Positions 29,068-38,843 of a DNA stretch of 64,000 nt are shown piece by piece (position 1 is the stretch's first letter; each line of letters starts with the position of its first letter). A model generated the notes under the pieces. That model had not been told where the DNA came from. It saw only the letters and a program-made list of their open reading frames with translations, and did not search any database. Where the stretch lies: contig JAFKEQ010000003.1 in NCBI GenBank assembly GCA_017308575.1, forward strand, positions 1,240,001 to 1,304,000, read 5' to 3'. Both the position numbers and the translations under genes were made by a program. The stretch is from Afipia sp. Lineage in GTDB: Bacteria; Pseudomonadota; Alphaproteobacteria; Rhizobiales; Xanthobacteraceae.

Positions 29068-32000
29068 CTACTCGGCAGGGGCTCCGCCAGTCACGGTCAC
29101 GGGCCGGTCACGCCCGCGCAGCCGGTCGATCAGCAGATAGATCACCGGCGTGGTGTAGAGCGTGAGGATCTGCGAGACGATCAGGCCGCCGATGATGGTG
29201 ATGCCGAGCGGCCTGCGCAGTTCGGTGCCCGGCCCCGTCGCCAGCACCAGCGGCACGGCGGCCAGCAGCGCCGCCATGGTGGTCATCAGGATCGGCCGGA
29301 AGCGCGCGATGCAGGCCTCGAAGATCGCGTCTTCCGACGACAGGCCGCGCTGGCGTTCGCCCTCCAGCGCGAAGTCCACGATCATGATGCCGTTCTTCTT
29401 CACGATGCCGATCAGGAGAATGATGCCGATGAAGGCGATCACGGTCAGCGGCGTGTTGGTGGCCTGCAGCGCCAGCAGCGCGCCAAGTCCCGCAGACGGC
29501 AAGGTCGAGATGATGGTCAGCGGATGCGCGAGGCTCTCGTACAGCACGCCGAGCACGATGTAGACCGCAATCAGCGCGCCGAGGATCAGCAGCGGTTGCT
29601 TGCTCGCGGTCTTCTGGCTGTCGGCGGCATTGCCCGCGAATTCGCCGCGGATGCCTTCCGGCATGTGCAGTTCCTCGACCGCGCGCAGGATATTGCCGGT
29701 CGCGGTCTGCAGCGGAACGCCGTCCGGCACGTTGAATGAGATAGTGTTCGACGGGAACGACGACTGGTGGAACACCGACAGCGGCGACAACCCGCGTTCC
29801 ATGTGCACCACGGCCGACAACGGCACCTGCGAGGCGCCATTACCCGCGACATAGATGCTGTCCAGCGCCGAGGGATCGCCCTGCAGCCGCGGATCGACTT
29901 CGAGAATGACCTGATACTGGTTGCGCTGGGTGTAGATGATCGAAACCTGCCGCTGCGAGAACGCATTGTTCAGCGCGTTGTCGATGTCCGTCACCTGCAC
30001 GCCCAGACTCGCGGCGGTCTTGCGGTCGAGCGACAGATTCAGCGCCAGACCGGCGACGTTGCGATCGCTCGAAATGTCAGTGATGCCGTCCACGCTTTCG
30101 AATTTCTTGGCGACGATCGGTGCCCACTTCGCCAACAGGTCGAGATCGGAACTGATGAGCGTATACTGGTAATTGGAGTCGCTCTGGCGTCCGCCCGCGC
30201 GCAGATCCTGCGCCGCGAACATGAAGAGACGGATGCCGGGGACCTGGCCGAGATTGCGCCGCAGGCGATCGATCACCTGCGTGGTGGTGAGGCCGCCGCG
30301 TCCCTCCAGATCCTTGAGACTGATGAACATGCGGCCGGTGTTGGAGCCGCCGCCCGGCCCGCCGCTGCCGCCGAGGCTCGAGCCGACGCCTGCCACGGCG
30401 GAATCCGCCAGCACGATGTCCATGACACGTTGTTGCAAACCGAGCATGGCCTGGAACGACACGTCCGGCGAGGCGCGGGTCACGCCGATGATCAGGCCGC
30501 TGTCATCGGTCGGAAAATAACCCTTCGGTGTTTTGACGTAGAGCGTGACCGTCAGCGCGATGGTCGCGAAGAAAACCAGCATGGTCAGGATCGGCAGCCG
30601 CAGCACCACATGCAACGTGCGCTCGTAAAGCCGCACGATCCGCGTCAGGCCGCCTTCGATCAGCCGATCGAACCATGTCGCGTCGGGCGAGATCGCGCTC
30701 TTGATGTAATGCGCGCAGATCATCGGCGTGACGGTGAGCGACACCACCATCGACACCAGGATGGCGAAGGTCAGCGTCAGCGAGAATTCGCGGAACAGGC
30801 GCCCGACAATGCCGTCCATGAAGATCAGCGGCGTGAACGCAGCCACCAATGATATACTGATGGACAGCACGGTGAATCCGATCTGCTTTGCTCCGAGCAA
30901 TGCAGCCTGATACGGTTTCATGCCGTCTTCGAGATTGCGGTACATGTTTTCGATCATGACGATGGCATCGTCCACGACGAATCCGACCGATACGGCCAGC
31001 GCCATCAACGAAAGATTGTTGATCGAGAATCCCGCCACCCACATCGCCGCGCATGTGCCCGCCAGCGCCAGCGGCACGGAGATTCCGGCGGCAATGGTCG
31101 GCGTCATGCGGCGGACGAACACGAACACCACCAGCATCACCAGCACGGCGGTCGCGCCCAGCGTCCATTCCATGTCCTCGACATTGGCGCGGATGGTGCC
31201 GGTGCGGTCCGACAGGATCGAAATGTCCACGCCGCCCGGCATCCACTGTTTCAGCTCCGGCAGCAGCGCCTTGACGCGATCGACCGTGTCGATGACGTTG
31301 GCATCCTGCTGCTTGGTGATCAGGATCAGCACCGCGGGCTGCTTGTTGAACCAGGCGATAGAGCGGCTGTTGCGCGTGGCGTCACTGACGGTCGCGACGT
31401 CGGACAGCCGGACGAAATTGCCGCCGCTGCTCTTGATCACAAGGTTGCGGAACTGGGCGGCGGTCCGCATCTGCGGATTGGTGGCGATGGTTTCGCCGAG
31501 CACCGGACCGTTGAAGGTTCCGACCGGGCCAATGGCGTTGGCGTTGACGATGGCGGTGCGCACATCGTCACTGGCGATGCCCGCCGTCGCCAGCGCGCCG
31601 GGATTGATCTGCACGCGCACGGCAGGCTGATCCGCGCCGCTCACCGTGACTTCGCCGACACCCGGCACCTGCGAGATGCGCTGCGCGATCACCGTGTCCG
31701 CGACGTCATAGATCGCGCTCGACAGCATGGTCTTTGAGGTCAGCGCGACGATCAGCACAGGCGCGGCGGCCGGGTTGGCCTTGCGGAAGTTTGGAAGCGT
31801 CGGCAGATCGGTCGGCAGGTCGGCAAGCGACGCGTTGATCGCGGCCTGCACGTCGCGTGCGGCGCGGTCGATGTTGCGGCCGATGGCGAATTGCAGCGAG
31901 ATGCTGGTGGAGCCGAGCGAACTGGTCGAGGTGATCTGGTCGATGCCCGCGATTTCGCCGAGCCTGCGCTCCAGCGGCGCGGCGACGGTGGACGCCATGA

Positions 32001-32175
32001 TGGTCGGGTCCGCGCCGGGACGCGACGCCGACACGCGGATCGAGGGGAAATCTACCGACGGAATGCTGGCGACCGGCAGGAAGTTGTAGGCCACCGCTCC
32101 GACCAGAAACAGTCCGATGGCCAGCAGCGTGGTGCCGACGGGCCTTCGGATGAACGGTTCGGAGAGCGAGGCCAT
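29068..32175 (-). CDS. mdtC: RND efflux pump inner-membrane subunit, MdtC-like
   Basis: A 1035-residue HAE-1-type RND transporter from the ATG at 32175 (MASLSEPFIRRPVGTTLLAI). Twelve membrane helices and two large periplasmic loops are evident, with the helix-4 proton-relay segment VGFVVDDAIVMIENMYRN. In MdtABC the two pump proteins B and C form a mixed trimer. It is the last gene of the operon. The open frame upstream to 32304 is the translation of a palindromic repeat and is not part of the protein. Confidence 0.93.
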   Translation of the reverse strand: MASLSEPFIRRPVGTTLLAIGLFLVGAVAYNFLPVASIPSVDFPSIRVSASRPGADPTIMASTVAAPLERRLGEIAGIDQITSTSSLGSTSISLQFAIGRNIDRAARDVQAAINASLADLPTDLPTLPNFRKANPAAAPVLIVALTSKTMLSSAIYDVADTVIAQRISQVPGVGEVTVSGADQPAVRVQINPGALATAGIASDDVRTAIVNANAIGPVGTFNGPVLGETIATNPQMRTAAQFRNLVIKSSGGNFVRLSDVATVSDATRNSRSIAWFNKQPAVLILITKQQDANVIDTVDRVKALLPELKQWMPGGVDISILSDRTGTIRANVEDMEWTLGATAVLVMLVVFVFVRRMTPTIAAGISVPLALAGTCAAMWVAGFSINNLSLMALAVSVGFVVDDAIVMIENMYRNLEDGMKPYQAALLGAKQIGFTVLSISISLVAAFTPLIFMDGIVGRLFREFSLTLTFAILVSMVVSLTVTPMICAHYIKSAISPDATWFDRLIEGGLTRIVRLYERTLHVVLRLPILTMLVFFATIALTVTLYVKTPKGYFPTDDSGLIIGVTRASPDVSFQAMLGLQQRVMDIVLADSAVAGVGSSLGGSGGPGGGSNTGRMFISLKDLEGRGGLTTTQVIDRLRRNLGQVPGIRLFMFAAQDLRAGGRQSDSNYQYTLISSDLDLLAKWAPIVAKKFESVDGITDISSDRNVAGLALNLSLDRKTAASLGVQVTDIDNALNNAFSQRQVSIIYTQRNQYQVILEVDPRLQGDPSALDSIYVAGNGASQVPLSAVVHMERGLSPLSVFHQSSFPSNTISFNVPDGVPLQTATGNILRAVEELHMPEGIRGEFAGNAADSQKTASKQPLLILGALIAVYIVLGVLYESLAHPLTIISTLPSAGLGALLALQATNTPLTVIAFIGIILLIGIVKKNGIMIVDFALEGERQRGLSSEDAIFEACIARFRPILMTTMAALLAAVPLVLATGPGTELRRPLGITIIGGLIVSQILTLYTTPVIYLLIDRLRGRDRPVTVTGGAPAE

Positions 32176-32212
32176 GGCTACACCATGGTCGGTTGAGATG
32201 AAGACAACTGAG

Positions 32213-32317
32213 CCGTCATCCTGAGGTGCGAGCCCTTGCGAGCCTCGAAGGATGACGGCAATGAGACGCCGTCGCCCTTCGAGGCCTTCGCTGCGCTTCG
32301 GCACCTCAGGGTGACGG
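32213..32317. repeat. Palindromic repeat element, CGTCATCCTGAGG family (copy 1)
   Basis: About 105 bases in the gap between the two RND pump genes. One end reads CGTCATCCTGAGGTGCGAGC and the other is its near reverse complement (GCACCTCAGGGTGACGG), with an internal CCTTCGAGG/CCTCGAAGG pair. A second, related copy is at 47277-47392. It would fold into a long hairpin in the mdtB-mdtC mRNA and might tune mdtC expression. Confidence 0.85.
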
Positions 32318-32344
32318 CGTGCGTCGTATGAGAGGTTTGCGCCA

Positions 32345-35300
32345 TCACTGGATGCCCTCGGTGGCTCCCGCGATCGGCGGCGTCGGCTTGCCGGATTGAT
32401 CCGGCGGAACGGCGGCCTCGATCCGGCGGTTGATGCGATCCAGCGCGAGATAGATCACCGGCGTGGTGTAGAGCGTGAGCACCTGCGACACCAGAAGGCC
32501 GCCGATGATCGACACGCCGAGCGGAAAGCGCAGTTCCGCGCCGGTGCCGCTTTCGATCGCCAGCGGCAGCGCGCCGAACAGCGCCGCCAGCGTGGTCATC
32601 ATGATCGGGCGGAAGCGCAGGAGACAGGCCTGCACGATGGCGTCGTAGGCCGTCATGCCTTGATGCCGCTCCGCTTCCAGCGCGAAGTCGATCATCATGA
32701 TCGCGTTCTTCTTGACGATGCCCATCAGCAGGATGATGCCGATCAGGCCGATCACCGACAGGTCCTGTCCGCACAGCATCAGCGCGAGGATTGCGCCGAC
32801 GCCCGCCGACGGCAGCGTGGAGAGAATGGTGATCGGATGGATATAGCTCTCATAGAGCACGCCGAGCACGATGTAGATCGTCACCAGCGCCGCGAGGATC
32901 AGCCATGGCTGGCCGGACAGCGACTTGGAGAATTCGGCTGCGTCGCCCGAATACAGACCGACGATATTGCCCGGCATGCCGATGCGCGTCTCGATCTCCG
33001 CGACCCGCTCGACCGCATTGCCGAGTGCCTCGCCCGGCGCGAGATTGAACGACAGCGACACGGCGGGAAACTGCGCCTGATGCGAGATCGACAGCGGCGC
33101 GGTGGTGCGCACGATGCTGGCCACCGCTTCGATCGGCACCTGCGCATTCGGCGATCCGCTCGTGCCCGCAGCGCCGGGCACGTAAAGCTTCGAGAGCACC
33201 GACGGATCGCGCTGGTATTCAGGCAATGCTTCCAGCACCACACGGTACTGGTTGGCCTGTCCGAAGATGGTCGATATCTGCCGCTGGCTGAAAGCGTCGT
33301 TCAGTGTGTCGTTGACCGCCTGCACCGAAACGCCAAGCTGGCCCGCCCGCTGCCGGTCGATGTTGACGATGGCGCGCAGGCCACCCTCCTGCCCGTCCGA
33401 CGACACATCACGGAACAGCGGATCGCGGCGCATCTCCTGCACCAGCTTCTGCGACCATTCGACGACCGCCGCGGCATCCGTCGCGGTGAGCGTGTACTGA
33501 TACTGCGAACGGCTGACGCGCGTGCTGATCTGGATATCCTGCACGGCCTGGAAATAGACTGTCATGCCGGGCACAGCCGCCACGCGCTGTTTCAGCCGGT
33601 CCACCACCACGGCGATATCGGTCTTGCGCTCGCCGCGCGGCTTCAGCGTGAGAACGAGACGCCCCACATTGGTGGTCGGATTGACCGATCCCGCGCCGAC
33701 GACGGATACGACGCCGACGATGTCCGGATCGGCCTTGATCGCGTCCGCCACCTGCGTCTGCCGCAGCTTCATGTCGGAGAACGAGACTTCAGGACCGGCT
33801 TCGGTTACGGCGGTAATCGAGGCCGTGTCCTGCAACGGCAGGAAGCCCTTCGGCGCGACCACATACAGGCCCAGGGTGGCAAGAATGGTCAGAAACGTCA
33901 CCAGCAGCGTGGCGCGCTGATGCCGCAGCACCACCAGCAGCGTGCGGTGATAGAATTCGATCATCCGGTCGATCCAGCCGCTCAGCGTGGCAAGGCCGGG
34001 CACCTGGAATTCCTCGTGGTGCAGCTTGAGAAGCCGCGAGCACATCATCGGCGTCAGGGTCAGAGATACCACGGCGGATGTGACCACGGCGATGGTCAGC
34101 GTCAGCGCGAATTCGCGGAACATGCGCCCGACAAGGCCGGACATGAACAGCAGCGGAATGAACACCGCGATCAGCGACACCGTCAGCGAGATCACGGTGA
34201 AGCCGATTTCGCTCGCGCCGCGCAGCGAGGCCTGCATGACGTTTTCGCCGTTCTCCATGTGACGGACGATGTTCTCGATCATCACGATGGCGTCGTCGAC
34301 GACGAAGCCGGTGCCGATGGTCAGCGCCATCAAAGACAAGTTGTCGAGACTAAAGCCCGCAAAATACATGATGCCGAACGAGGTGATCAGCGAGAGCGGC
34401 AGCGCCACGCCCGCGATCAGCGTCGCGCGCAGCGAGCGCAGGAAGATCAGCACGACCAGCGTCACCAGCAATACGCTCAGGATCAGAGTGAATTGCACAT
34501 CATGCACGGAGGCGCGGATGGTGACCGTGCGATCGCTCACCACTTCCAGATTGACGCCTGCCGGAACCGCCTTCTGCAATTTCGGGATTTCGGCGCGGAT
34601 CTGCCGCACCACCTCAATGACGTTGGCGCCCGGCTGGCGCTGAATTTCGATCACCACGGCGGGCTTGCCCTGATACCACGCGCCGGTCTTGTCGTTTTCC
34701 AGCCCGTCGATGATCTGCGCGACATCGCCGATGGTCACCGGCGAACCGTTGCGATAGGCGATGATGATCGGCTTGTAGGCCTCCGCCACGGCGATCTGGT
34801 CGTTTGCCGCGATGGTGTAGGCCTGCTGCGCGCCATCAAGTGAGCCCTTCGGGCCCGACACATTCGCGCCCGCGATCGCGCTGCGCAGGTCTTCCATCGA
34901 AATACCGTAGGCGGCGAGCCGCGCCAGATCGGCCTGCACGCGCACCGCAGGTTTCAGCCCGCCGAGAATGGATACGCGGCCGACGCCGGAAATCTGCGCG
35001 AGGCGCTGCGCGATCATGGTGTCGCCGATGTCGCTCATGGACCGCAGCGACGAGGTATCCGACGTCATCGCAATGGTCAGCACCGGCGCGTCGGCCGGAT
35101 TGACCTTCGCGTAAGTCGGCGGATACGGCAGGTTCTTCGGCAGCACGCCTGCCGCGGCGTTGATCGCGGCCTGTACGTCCTGCGTCGCGCCGTCGATGTC
35201 GCGGTTAAGATCGAACTGCAGCGAAATCTGGCTGACGCCGAACGAACTCACCGAGTTCATCGACACCAGCGACGGAATCTGCCCGAGCTGCCGCTCCAGC

Positions 35301-35497
35301 GGCGCGGTAACCAGCGACGCCGCGACATCGGGACTCGCGCCAGGCAGTTGCGTCGTGACCTGCACTGTCGGGAAATCGACCTGCGGCAGCGCGGAGACCG
35401 GCAGCGCCCAGTAGCCGAGCGCGCCGCCGATCAGCAGCGCGACGCCAAGCAGCGACGTGGCGATCGGCCGGCGGATGAATGGCTCAGAGACGCTCAT
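32345..35497 (-). CDS. mdtB: RND efflux pump inner-membrane subunit, MdtB-like
   Basis: A 1050-residue HAE-1-type RND protein (MSVSEPFIRRPIATSLLGVA). PVSALPQVDFPTVQVTTQLP follows the first helix, and the helix-4 aspartates appear in GTGFVVDDAIVMIENIVRH. It is clearly paralogous to the following pump gene, so the two probably form a heteromeric MdtBC-type pump driven by protons. E. coli MdtABC exports novobiocin, bile salts and zinc-linked substrates; the substrate here is unknown. Confidence 0.94.
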   Translation of the reverse strand: MSVSEPFIRRPIATSLLGVALLIGGALGYWALPVSALPQVDFPTVQVTTQLPGASPDVAASLVTAPLERQLGQIPSLVSMNSVSSFGVSQISLQFDLNRDIDGATQDVQAAINAAAGVLPKNLPYPPTYAKVNPADAPVLTIAMTSDTSSLRSMSDIGDTMIAQRLAQISGVGRVSILGGLKPAVRVQADLARLAAYGISMEDLRSAIAGANVSGPKGSLDGAQQAYTIAANDQIAVAEAYKPIIIAYRNGSPVTIGDVAQIIDGLENDKTGAWYQGKPAVVIEIQRQPGANVIEVVRQIRAEIPKLQKAVPAGVNLEVVSDRTVTIRASVHDVQFTLILSVLLVTLVVLIFLRSLRATLIAGVALPLSLITSFGIMYFAGFSLDNLSLMALTIGTGFVVDDAIVMIENIVRHMENGENVMQASLRGASEIGFTVISLTVSLIAVFIPLLFMSGLVGRMFREFALTLTIAVVTSAVVSLTLTPMMCSRLLKLHHEEFQVPGLATLSGWIDRMIEFYHRTLLVVLRHQRATLLVTFLTILATLGLYVVAPKGFLPLQDTASITAVTEAGPEVSFSDMKLRQTQVADAIKADPDIVGVVSVVGAGSVNPTTNVGRLVLTLKPRGERKTDIAVVVDRLKQRVAAVPGMTVYFQAVQDIQISTRVSRSQYQYTLTATDAAAVVEWSQKLVQEMRRDPLFRDVSSDGQEGGLRAIVNIDRQRAGQLGVSVQAVNDTLNDAFSQRQISTIFGQANQYRVVLEALPEYQRDPSVLSKLYVPGAAGTSGSPNAQVPIEAVASIVRTTAPLSISHQAQFPAVSLSFNLAPGEALGNAVERVAEIETRIGMPGNIVGLYSGDAAEFSKSLSGQPWLILAALVTIYIVLGVLYESYIHPITILSTLPSAGVGAILALMLCGQDLSVIGLIGIILLMGIVKKNAIMMIDFALEAERHQGMTAYDAIVQACLLRFRPIMMTTLAALFGALPLAIESGTGAELRFPLGVSIIGGLLVSQVLTLYTTPVIYLALDRINRRIEAAVPPDQSGKPTPPIAGATEGIQ

Positions 35498-35533
35498 CGA
35501 TGCGCGCTCGCGGGTTGAAGTGGTGACACCGAA

Positions 35534-36898
35534 TTACTGCGGCGCTTTCGTGCCGCCGCCCGTCTGCTGCTGGCCGCCTTGGGACGCAGCCCCCTGCTCC
35601 TTTTGGCCGCGGCGTCCGCCCCTCTCACCGCGCTGGCCCTTGTCGCCGTTGAACTGCCCCTTCTGCCTGCGCGGCGCGAGGTCCGGTGTCGGCGCCTGAT
35701 AGTCCTTGCTGATGCTGACCTTCGCGCCCTCGGACAGGTTGGCGAACCCGGTCGTGACCACCTGATCCTGCACCGTGATGCCGGACGCGATAACCGCATT
35801 GGTTTCGGTCTGCAGCGTGACGTTGACGGTCTTCGCGTTGACCACGTTGTCGCTGTTGATGACGTAGACGAACGTTCCGGCCGGGCCGCGCTGAACCGCC
35901 GATGTCGGAATCACGATCACCTTGTCCAGCGTCTGCACTTTCAGCCGCACGTTGACGAACTGGCCAGGCCAGAGCTGGAACTGGGCGTTGGGAAACTCCG
36001 CCTTCACCTTCACGGTGCCCGTGGTCTGGTCGACCTGGTTGTCGATGCCGGTCACGTGGCCCGTATCGATCACGGTCTTGCCGTCGTTGCCGAACACGTC
36101 GACGGCCAGCGCTCCCTTGGCCGCCGCCGCATTGACGCGCACGATCTGCTGCTGTGGCAGGCTGAACTGGATCGCGATCGGCTGCAGCTGCGTGATCACC
36201 ACGACGCCCGTCGCATCCGACGGCTGGACGATGTTGCCCTGATCGACCTGACGCAATCCGGCGCGGCCCGCGAGCGGCGCGACGATTTTGGTGTAGCTGA
36301 GGGTGGCCTGTGCGTTGTCGATGGCGGCCTGATCCGACTTCACCAGCGCTTCGAGCTGCGCGACCAGCGCCTTCTGCGTGTCGGCCTGCTGCGCGGAACC
36401 GGCTTTTGCCGTCGCGAGCTGCTGATAGCGGACCAGATCCATCCGCGCGTTGGAGAGCGTGGCCTCGTCCTGCGCCTTCTTGGCCACGGCCTGATCGTAC
36501 TGCGCCTGATAGATCGCCGGATCGATCTCGGCCAGCACGTCGCCGGCCTTCACGTCCTGGCCTTCCTTGAACTTCACCGATAGCAGCTTGCCGCTGACCT
36601 GCGCGCGCACCGTCACGTTGTTGAGCGCGCGCACGGTGCCGACGCCGTCGAGATAGACCGGCACGTCTTCGATGCGCGGCGTCGCCGCCAGCACCGGGAT
36701 CGCCATGTCCGGGCGCGGCCCGCGCGTGGCGGTCTGGCTGCTGCCGTGAAAATACGTCCAGCCGAGATAGCCGAGACCGCCGAGGATCACGAGCCATACC
36801 GCGATCGATACAGTCCGCCGCCGCGCGCCGGATGCCGCGCGCGCGACACCATCGCCTGCGGCTTTGGCCTTGTCATTGAGGTCGGGCTTAAAGAGCAT
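35534..36898 (-). CDS. mdtA: RND periplasmic adaptor, MdtA-like
   Basis: A 454-residue membrane-fusion protein. It has an N-terminal anchor helix (VSIAVWLVILGGLGYLGWTY, about 30-50), a biotinyl-lipoyl part (NVTVRAQVSGKLLSVKFKEG), an alpha-helical hairpin (YQAQYDQAVAKKAQDEATLS), and beta-barrel and membrane-proximal domains. The C-terminal 50 residues are a low-complexity Gly/Gln/Arg tail that continues past the usual adaptor end. Its start overlaps the upstream outer-membrane factor gene by 11 bases, so the two are translated together. Confidence 0.94.
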   Translation of the reverse strand: MLFKPDLNDKAKAAGDGVARAASGARRRTVSIAVWLVILGGLGYLGWTYFHGSSQTATRGPRPDMAIPVLAATPRIEDVPVYLDGVGTVRALNNVTVRAQVSGKLLSVKFKEGQDVKAGDVLAEIDPAIYQAQYDQAVAKKAQDEATLSNARMDLVRYQQLATAKAGSAQQADTQKALVAQLEALVKSDQAAIDNAQATLSYTKIVAPLAGRAGLRQVDQGNIVQPSDATGVVVITQLQPIAIQFSLPQQQIVRVNAAAAKGALAVDVFGNDGKTVIDTGHVTGIDNQVDQTTGTVKVKAEFPNAQFQLWPGQFVNVRLKVQTLDKVIVIPTSAVQRGPAGTFVYVINSDNVVNAKTVNVTLQTETNAVIASGITVQDQVVTTGFANLSEGAKVSISKDYQAPTPDLAPRRQKGQFNGDKGQRGERGGRRGQKEQGAASQGGQQQTGGGTKAPQ

Positions 36899-38393
36899 CC
36901 GCGGCCCCTTCCGTTATCCTTGGCGGCACTCCGGGCGACCAGCCGCCGCCCAATGCCTGATAGAGGGTGACGACAGCCAGCAGCCGGGCCAACTGGTATT
37001 GCGCCAGCGAATCCTCGGCCTGAAAGAGCGTCAATTGCGTGTTTAGCACAGTCACGATGTCGGCCGTACCGGCGCGAAGCTGCCGCTCCGACAATTCGAA
37101 CGCCCGCCGCGACGATGTCACCACGATACGCTGCAGCCGGACCCGCTCGTTGGCTTCCTTCAGGGTCGTCAGCGCCGTGTCCACATCGGAGAAGGCGGAA
37201 ATGACCGTCTTGCGATAGGTCTGCAGCATTTCGTCCTGCCGCGCCTGCATCAGGTCGAAATTGGCCTGGATCCGCCCTGCGTCGAAGATCGGCTGGGTCA
37301 GCCCCGCCGCCATGTTGAAGAACGCCGATTGCGGCGTGAACAGAGCCGCGAGCGCCGCGCTCTGGTAGCCGCCGGATGCCGTCAGCTGGATGCTCGGAAA
37401 GAACTGCGCCCGGGCGCTGCCGACATTGGCGGTCGCAGACGCCAGATCGCTTTCCTGACGGCGAATGTCAGGACGCTGGGTCAGCAGTTCGGACGGCAGT
37501 CCCGGCGTCACGCGCGGCAGGGCTATCGCGCCCAGCGTTCCGCCCCTCAGCCGCATGCGCTCCGGCGGCCGCGACACCAGCGTGGCCAGCACGTTGCTGT
37601 TCTGCGCCAGCGCCTGCCGCAGCGGCGGCACCGATGCCTTCTGATTGGCGAGCACGCTTTCCTGCTGCGCCAGATCGAGATCGGACCCAGTGCCCGCATC
37701 GACGCGCGCCTTGATGGCGTCGTAGATTCGCTGCGCGCTGGCGATATTCCGCGTGGCGATGGCGATCCGGTCCTGCGATGCGATCACGGTGAAATAGGCA
37801 TTGGCGACGCTTGCCAGCGTGGTCAGCGCCACCACGTCGCGATCGAAGCGGTTGGCATTGGCGGTTTCTTCCGCCGCAAGCAGAGCGTCGCGGTTCTTGC
37901 CCCAGAAATCGATCTCGTAGCTCGCGCTCAGCGTGGCGCTATGGTTCGTCACTTCGCCGCGCCCGATGGCGCTGCCCGACGTCACGACGCCGGTGTTGCT
38001 GGACGAGCGGGAGCGCGATCCGGAAAAGCCTCCGGTCACGCTCGGCAGCAAGGCCGCGCCAGCCGTCTGCGCCAGCGCATCGGCCTGCCGGATGCGCGCG
38101 ACCGCGGCGGCGATATCCAGATTGACGGTCTGCGCCTCCTCCATGAGGATCGTCAGTTCCCGCGACCGGAATCCGCGCCACCAGTCGAGCGACGGCGGCT
38201 TGTCGTCAGCCGTGGCGGGATTGCCCGCGGCCTTGTAGGCGGCCGGCACGTCCAGCGCCGGATCGGGCAGATCGGACGTGACGATGCAGCCGCTCGATGT
38301 GGCAGCCAGGGCGAATGCGGCACACAGCATGAGCGGAGACCGGATGACTCCACGCCTCAATTTTTGGGGCAACTCGAACACCGGCGCGAACAT
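36888..38393 (-). CDS. Outer-membrane efflux lipoprotein, NodT/OprM family
   Basis: A 501-residue outer-membrane factor. A signal sequence ends in a lipobox-like TSSGC, so the mature protein is probably a lipoprotein, as in OprM/NodT. Two OEP repeats follow, for example VARIRQADALAQTAGAALLP and ADIVTVLNTQLTLFQAEDSL. It would be the outer-membrane exit duct of the MdtABC-like pump encoded downstream. Start is the ATG at 38393, but starts a little downstream (such as MLCAAFALAATSSG) would give a tighter signal peptide. Confidence 0.92.
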   Translation of the reverse strand: MFAPVFELPQKLRRGVIRSPLMLCAAFALAATSSGCIVTSDLPDPALDVPAAYKAAGNPATADDKPPSLDWWRGFRSRELTILMEEAQTVNLDIAAAVARIRQADALAQTAGAALLPSVTGGFSGSRSRSSSNTGVVTSGSAIGRGEVTNHSATLSASYEIDFWGKNRDALLAAEETANANRFDRDVVALTTLASVANAYFTVIASQDRIAIATRNIASAQRIYDAIKARVDAGTGSDLDLAQQESVLANQKASVPPLRQALAQNSNVLATLVSRPPERMRLRGGTLGAIALPRVTPGLPSELLTQRPDIRRQESDLASATANVGSARAQFFPSIQLTASGGYQSAALAALFTPQSAFFNMAAGLTQPIFDAGRIQANFDLMQARQDEMLQTYRKTVISAFSDVDTALTTLKEANERVRLQRIVVTSSRRAFELSERQLRAGTADIVTVLNTQLTLFQAEDSLAQYQLARLLAVVTLYQALGGGWSPGVPPRITEGAADAL

Positions 38394-38843
38394 TCTCCAA
38401 GGGTTAGAATCTCATTCTAGCGGTCCGTTCCGTGCCGGGACAGGGACGATGCCGCGCCGCCCCCAAGACAGCCGCAAGCTGTGGCGCCCCGGTATCAGGC
38501 GGTGGAATCGCAGAAACCCGCGATACATCGGCATTTCTCATCGTTCATCTTGCTGAATGCTCCGCGCCTTACGAAGATTTCATCTTCAATCGCATTCGCT
38601 TCACTTTAGAACCGGTTGAAATCGCCAGTGAATTGCCCAGCCTACAGAATCATTCCCGTCTCTTGCGGGTCTTGTTGCGCTGCCGAATTTGCACGCCTCG
38701 GAACGGGAACTCTTGCGTCCACGGTGCGAAGACGCGAAGCTCATCACAACCAACAAGCGAAGGACAATTCGGCGGCAGACGGCCGGTACCACGCGAGCAG
38801 ACGATCTGGACCCAGAGCCACATCTTACTGACGGATATGCGCG
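38394..38843. other. 450-base gap between the RND operon and the methyltransferase gene
   Basis: This divergent intergenic region contains no open frame I believe in. The frames crossing it lack family character and good ribosome sites. It presumably carries promoters for the RND operon (minus) and the methyltransferase gene (plus). I see no palindromic repeat of the families found elsewhere in the window. Confidence 0.5.

Noticed and set aside
32176..32304. N-terminal extension of the MdtC-like protein
   Set aside because: Those codons are the translation of the palindromic repeat; the conserved RND N terminus begins at 32175.
32396..34843. A plus-strand open frame of 815 codons opposite mdtB
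   Set aside because: It is antisense to a clear RND pump gene, its product is Arg/His/Asp-rich without domains, and such shadows are expected in high-GC DNA.
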